A stretch of 64,000 nucleotides of DNA. It comes from Verticillium longisporum. Its lineage: Eukaryota > Ascomycota > Sordariomycetes > Glomerellales > Plectosphaerellaceae. The stretch is taken from contig JAETXT010000003.1 in assembly GCA_019188255.1 (NCBI GenBank), positions 6,138,001 through 6,202,000 on the forward strand, read 5' to 3'. This document shows, one piece after another, positions 62,294 through 64,000 of this stretch. The notes beneath the pieces were generated by a model that saw only the letters and a list, made by a program, of their open reading frames with translations, did not search any database and had not been told where the DNA came from. How positions within the stretch are numbered: the first letter of the stretch is position 1; every line of letters starts with the position of its first letter. The position numbers and the translations under genes were made by a program.

Positions 62294-64000
62294 TCAACCC
62301 TGTAACGGCCCGCTCCGGGTCCTCATCTCCACGCCCCTGGCCATCGGGTCCCGCCCCCTCGCCCGCTCGACAAAGTTGATCAGCGGCACGTCTTCATCGT
62401 CGTCCCTCCGCCTCGAAGGCCGCACGACGGGCGACTTGGTCGGCATGGGCGGCACAGGCGGCTGCTGGTGCTGGTGCTGGTGCTGGTGCTGCTCGTGCGA
62501 CGCCGCCCTCCTCTGCGCCGGCGCAGCGGTGGAGGCGCTCCGCACCCTCGTGCTCGACCGCGCCCTTGTGCCTGACTTGGCCCTCGTAGCAGACCGCTCG
62601 AGGCCCCCCGTTGTTGTTGTTGTTGTAGCTGTCGTCGTCGTCGTCGCCGCCGCCGCTGCTGCGGCGCTGGGATTTGACTTTGTCGTCTTGGTAGTGCCCC
62701 GCCGCGCGAGGCCCGTTGTCGCCATGCTCGGCGGCAGCGCCGCCAGACCACTGCCGCCAAGGTGGCCGTACTGCTGCTCGCGCGAGTCGGTGGCCATGCT
62801 GACGAGGGGCGCGCCGTGCGGGACGCGGACGCCACGGCCGTGCGCCTCGCGCCAGGCCTGCGGCAGGTCGGGCACGCGCGGCGTGTTGGAGAGGTCGAGC
62901 AGCGGCTGGGGCTTCTCGGCGAGCTTGCCGTACGAGGCGCCGTCCGAGGTCGGCGGGCGCGGGTTCGTGCGGGCACGGGCGCGGCCTGGCTGGCGCGGCA
63001 TCGTGGGCTGCTCGGCCGAGGCGCCGCGCAGCGTGTTGGCGCGCCCAGGGGCGCGCGTCTGCCTGGCTGGGTCCTGGTTGCGCGTCTGCAGGAGGCCGCC
63101 GCCTGTGAAGGGCCCCGCGACGGGGACGGCGGGCTCGGGCGACGGCTCGGGCTGGTACCGACGCTCGGAGGCCGTCGGTCGCCTTCGCGTGTTGCTGCGG
63201 TCGAGCGACCGGGCCTGTCGGCTCTCCTCCTGCAGACGGGTCTGCAGCAGACCGCCGGTGAACGGGCTCTCGAGGGGCGGTTCCTCGGCGGTGGCGTCGA
63301 GCTGAAATCTCCGTTCAGGGGGCGCAGACGGTCTCCTCTTCGTGTTGCTCCTGTCCAGTGACCTCGCTTGCCGGTTCGGCTCCTGCAACCGACTCTCCTC
63401 TTGCAAGCGGTTCTGCAGGAGTCCGCCTGTAAAGGGCCCCTCTGCCGGAGAATCATCCGACGTCCTCTCGGCCAGCTCGGCGTGGTGCTTGCGATCCTCG
63501 TATACCTTGCCCAGCAGCCCATTCGACTTGAACTCGTCTTCCCGCGCAAAAGGGTCGATGCGCTGCGGCGGCGAGACGGGCGCGCGGGGCGAATGCAGAG
63601 GACTGGCAATCGCCTGCCGCGTCGCCGTCGTGGGTCTGGCCGTGGTCCTCTGCACAGGCGGCCTCTGCTTCTCGGCGGGCCTCTCCGGCAGAAAGTCCTT
63701 GCCAAACTCTTCGAGCGGCTTGTCGAACCTGTTCATGTCGAGGAGCGGCTCGAACTTGCCAATGGTATACGGCGTCTCGTCCACGGACACCTTGAGACGG
63801 TGGTGCCCGCTCTTGACAATGTCTGTCGGCTTTTCCACGTGGAGCCGGTCGTGGTTCGTCTGCAGTGCCTTCTCCTTCTTGGCGAGGTCGACCTTTTTGT
63901 TGACCAGATACCAGCTCCGCCACTCCTGGACGCTCTTGTGCAGCTTGCGGGGGGGCGTCGTGTCGTCGGTGCTGAGAAAGTGAATAAAATTCTCCGTGTT
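62294..64000 (-). CDS. partial repeat-containing protein, 5' end outside the window
   Basis: Open to the window edge, so about 568 aa of the C-terminal part are visible and the start is missing. The N-terminal visible part (FIHFLSTDDTTPP, then WRSWYLVNKKVDLAKKEKAL, later KFEPLLDMNRFDKPLEEFGKDF) looks like folded, Lys-rich sequence that I do not recognise. It is followed by three degenerate repeats near 63430, 63262 and 63112, each with PFTGG(G)LLQxR followed by Gln/Arg-rich sequence, ARSLDRSNT and RRRP. The repeats are 168 and 150 nt apart. The C-terminus has an Ala/Thr run and a (QH)n run (62467-62490). The last part is Arg-rich. Probably a disordered scaffold; the function is unknown. Confidence 0.75.
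   Translation of the reverse strand, partial: NTENFIHFLSTDDTTPPRKLHKSVQEWRSWYLVNKKVDLAKKEKALQTNHDRLHVEKPTDIVKSGHHRLKVSVDETPYTIGKFEPLLDMNRFDKPLEEFGKDFLPERPAEKQRPPVQRTTARPTTATRQAIASPLHSPRAPVSPPQRIDPFAREDEFKSNGLLGKVYEDRKHHAELAERTSDDSPAEGPFTGGLLQNRLQEESRLQEPNRQARSLDRSNTKRRPSAPPERRFQLDATAEEPPLESPFTGGLLQTRLQEESRQARSLDRSNTRRRPTASERRYQPEPSPEPAVPVAGPFTGGGLLQTRNQDPARQTRAPGRANTLRGASAEQPTMPRQPGRARARTNPRPPTSDGASYGKLAEKPQPLLDLSNTPRVPDLPQAWREAHGRGVRVPHGAPLVSMATDSREQQYGHLGGSGLAALPPSMATTGLARRGTTKTTKSNPSAAAAAAATTTTTATTTTTTGGLERSATRAKSGTRARSSTRVRSASTAAPAQRRAASHEQHQHQHQHQQPPVPPMPTKSPVVRPSRRRDDDEDVPLINFVERARGRDPMARGVEMRTRSGPLQG

Overview
The window is nuclear DNA of a filamentous ascomycete, most probably a Sordariomycete. 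The evidence is short GT-AG introns of about 50-80 nt (several with CTAAC-type branch sites), a Zn2Cys6 regulator, a fungal-type GPI wall protein and a BOR1-type anion transporter, moderately GC-rich coding DNA and long gene-poor intergenic stretches. No genus can be named from the sequence alone. I see no rRNA, convincing tRNA, transposon, CRISPR array or biosynthetic cluster.

Layout from left to right: homeodomain transcription factor (-, 1486-3733); an 8-kb gene-free stretch with simple repeats; mitochondrial 3-hydroxyacyl-CoA dehydrogenase (-, 11726-12832), divergent from the replication-fork protein Tof1/Swi1/Timeless (+, 13377-16931); BOR1-like anion transporter (-, 17157-19289); m-AAA protease (-, 20820-23601); Zn2Cys6 regulator (-, 24246-27199); single-pass Ser/Thr-rich membrane protein (-, 30183-31914); DUF676-type serine hydrolase (+, 34978-37236); Mediator subunit MED19 (-, 38442-39732); MCM5 (-, 41507-43847), divergent from the GARP subunit VPS54 (+, 44528-48120); small secreted protein (-, 49825-50364); GPI-type wall protein (+, 55878-56562); APC/C subunit CDC23/APC8 (-, 57855-60038), divergent from farnesyl diphosphate synthase ERG20 (+, 60738-61842); and a partial repeat-containing protein running off the right edge (-, 62294-64000).

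Most genes are ordinary housekeeping genes and do not form an operon-like or pathway cluster. The one functional link I see is DNA replication: TOF1 and MCM5 act at the replication fork, and both carry ACGCGN (MBF/MCB-type) sites upstream.

The most unusual feature is at base level. Four conserved genes have a reading-frame break of one base, each confirmed by exon-length arithmetic and by homologous-looking protein continuing in the next frame: the m-AAA protease in its Walker A loop, MCM5 at sensor 1, the Zn2Cys6 factor in its regulatory domain, and the DUF676 hydrolase. TOF1 also has a single in-frame TAG inside otherwise continuous coding sequence. Introns do not explain these breaks. The simplest reading is consensus error at short homopolymers. 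Real nonsense or frameshift alleles, or recoding, remain possible until reads and cDNA are examined. I found no convincing new molecular system in the window.
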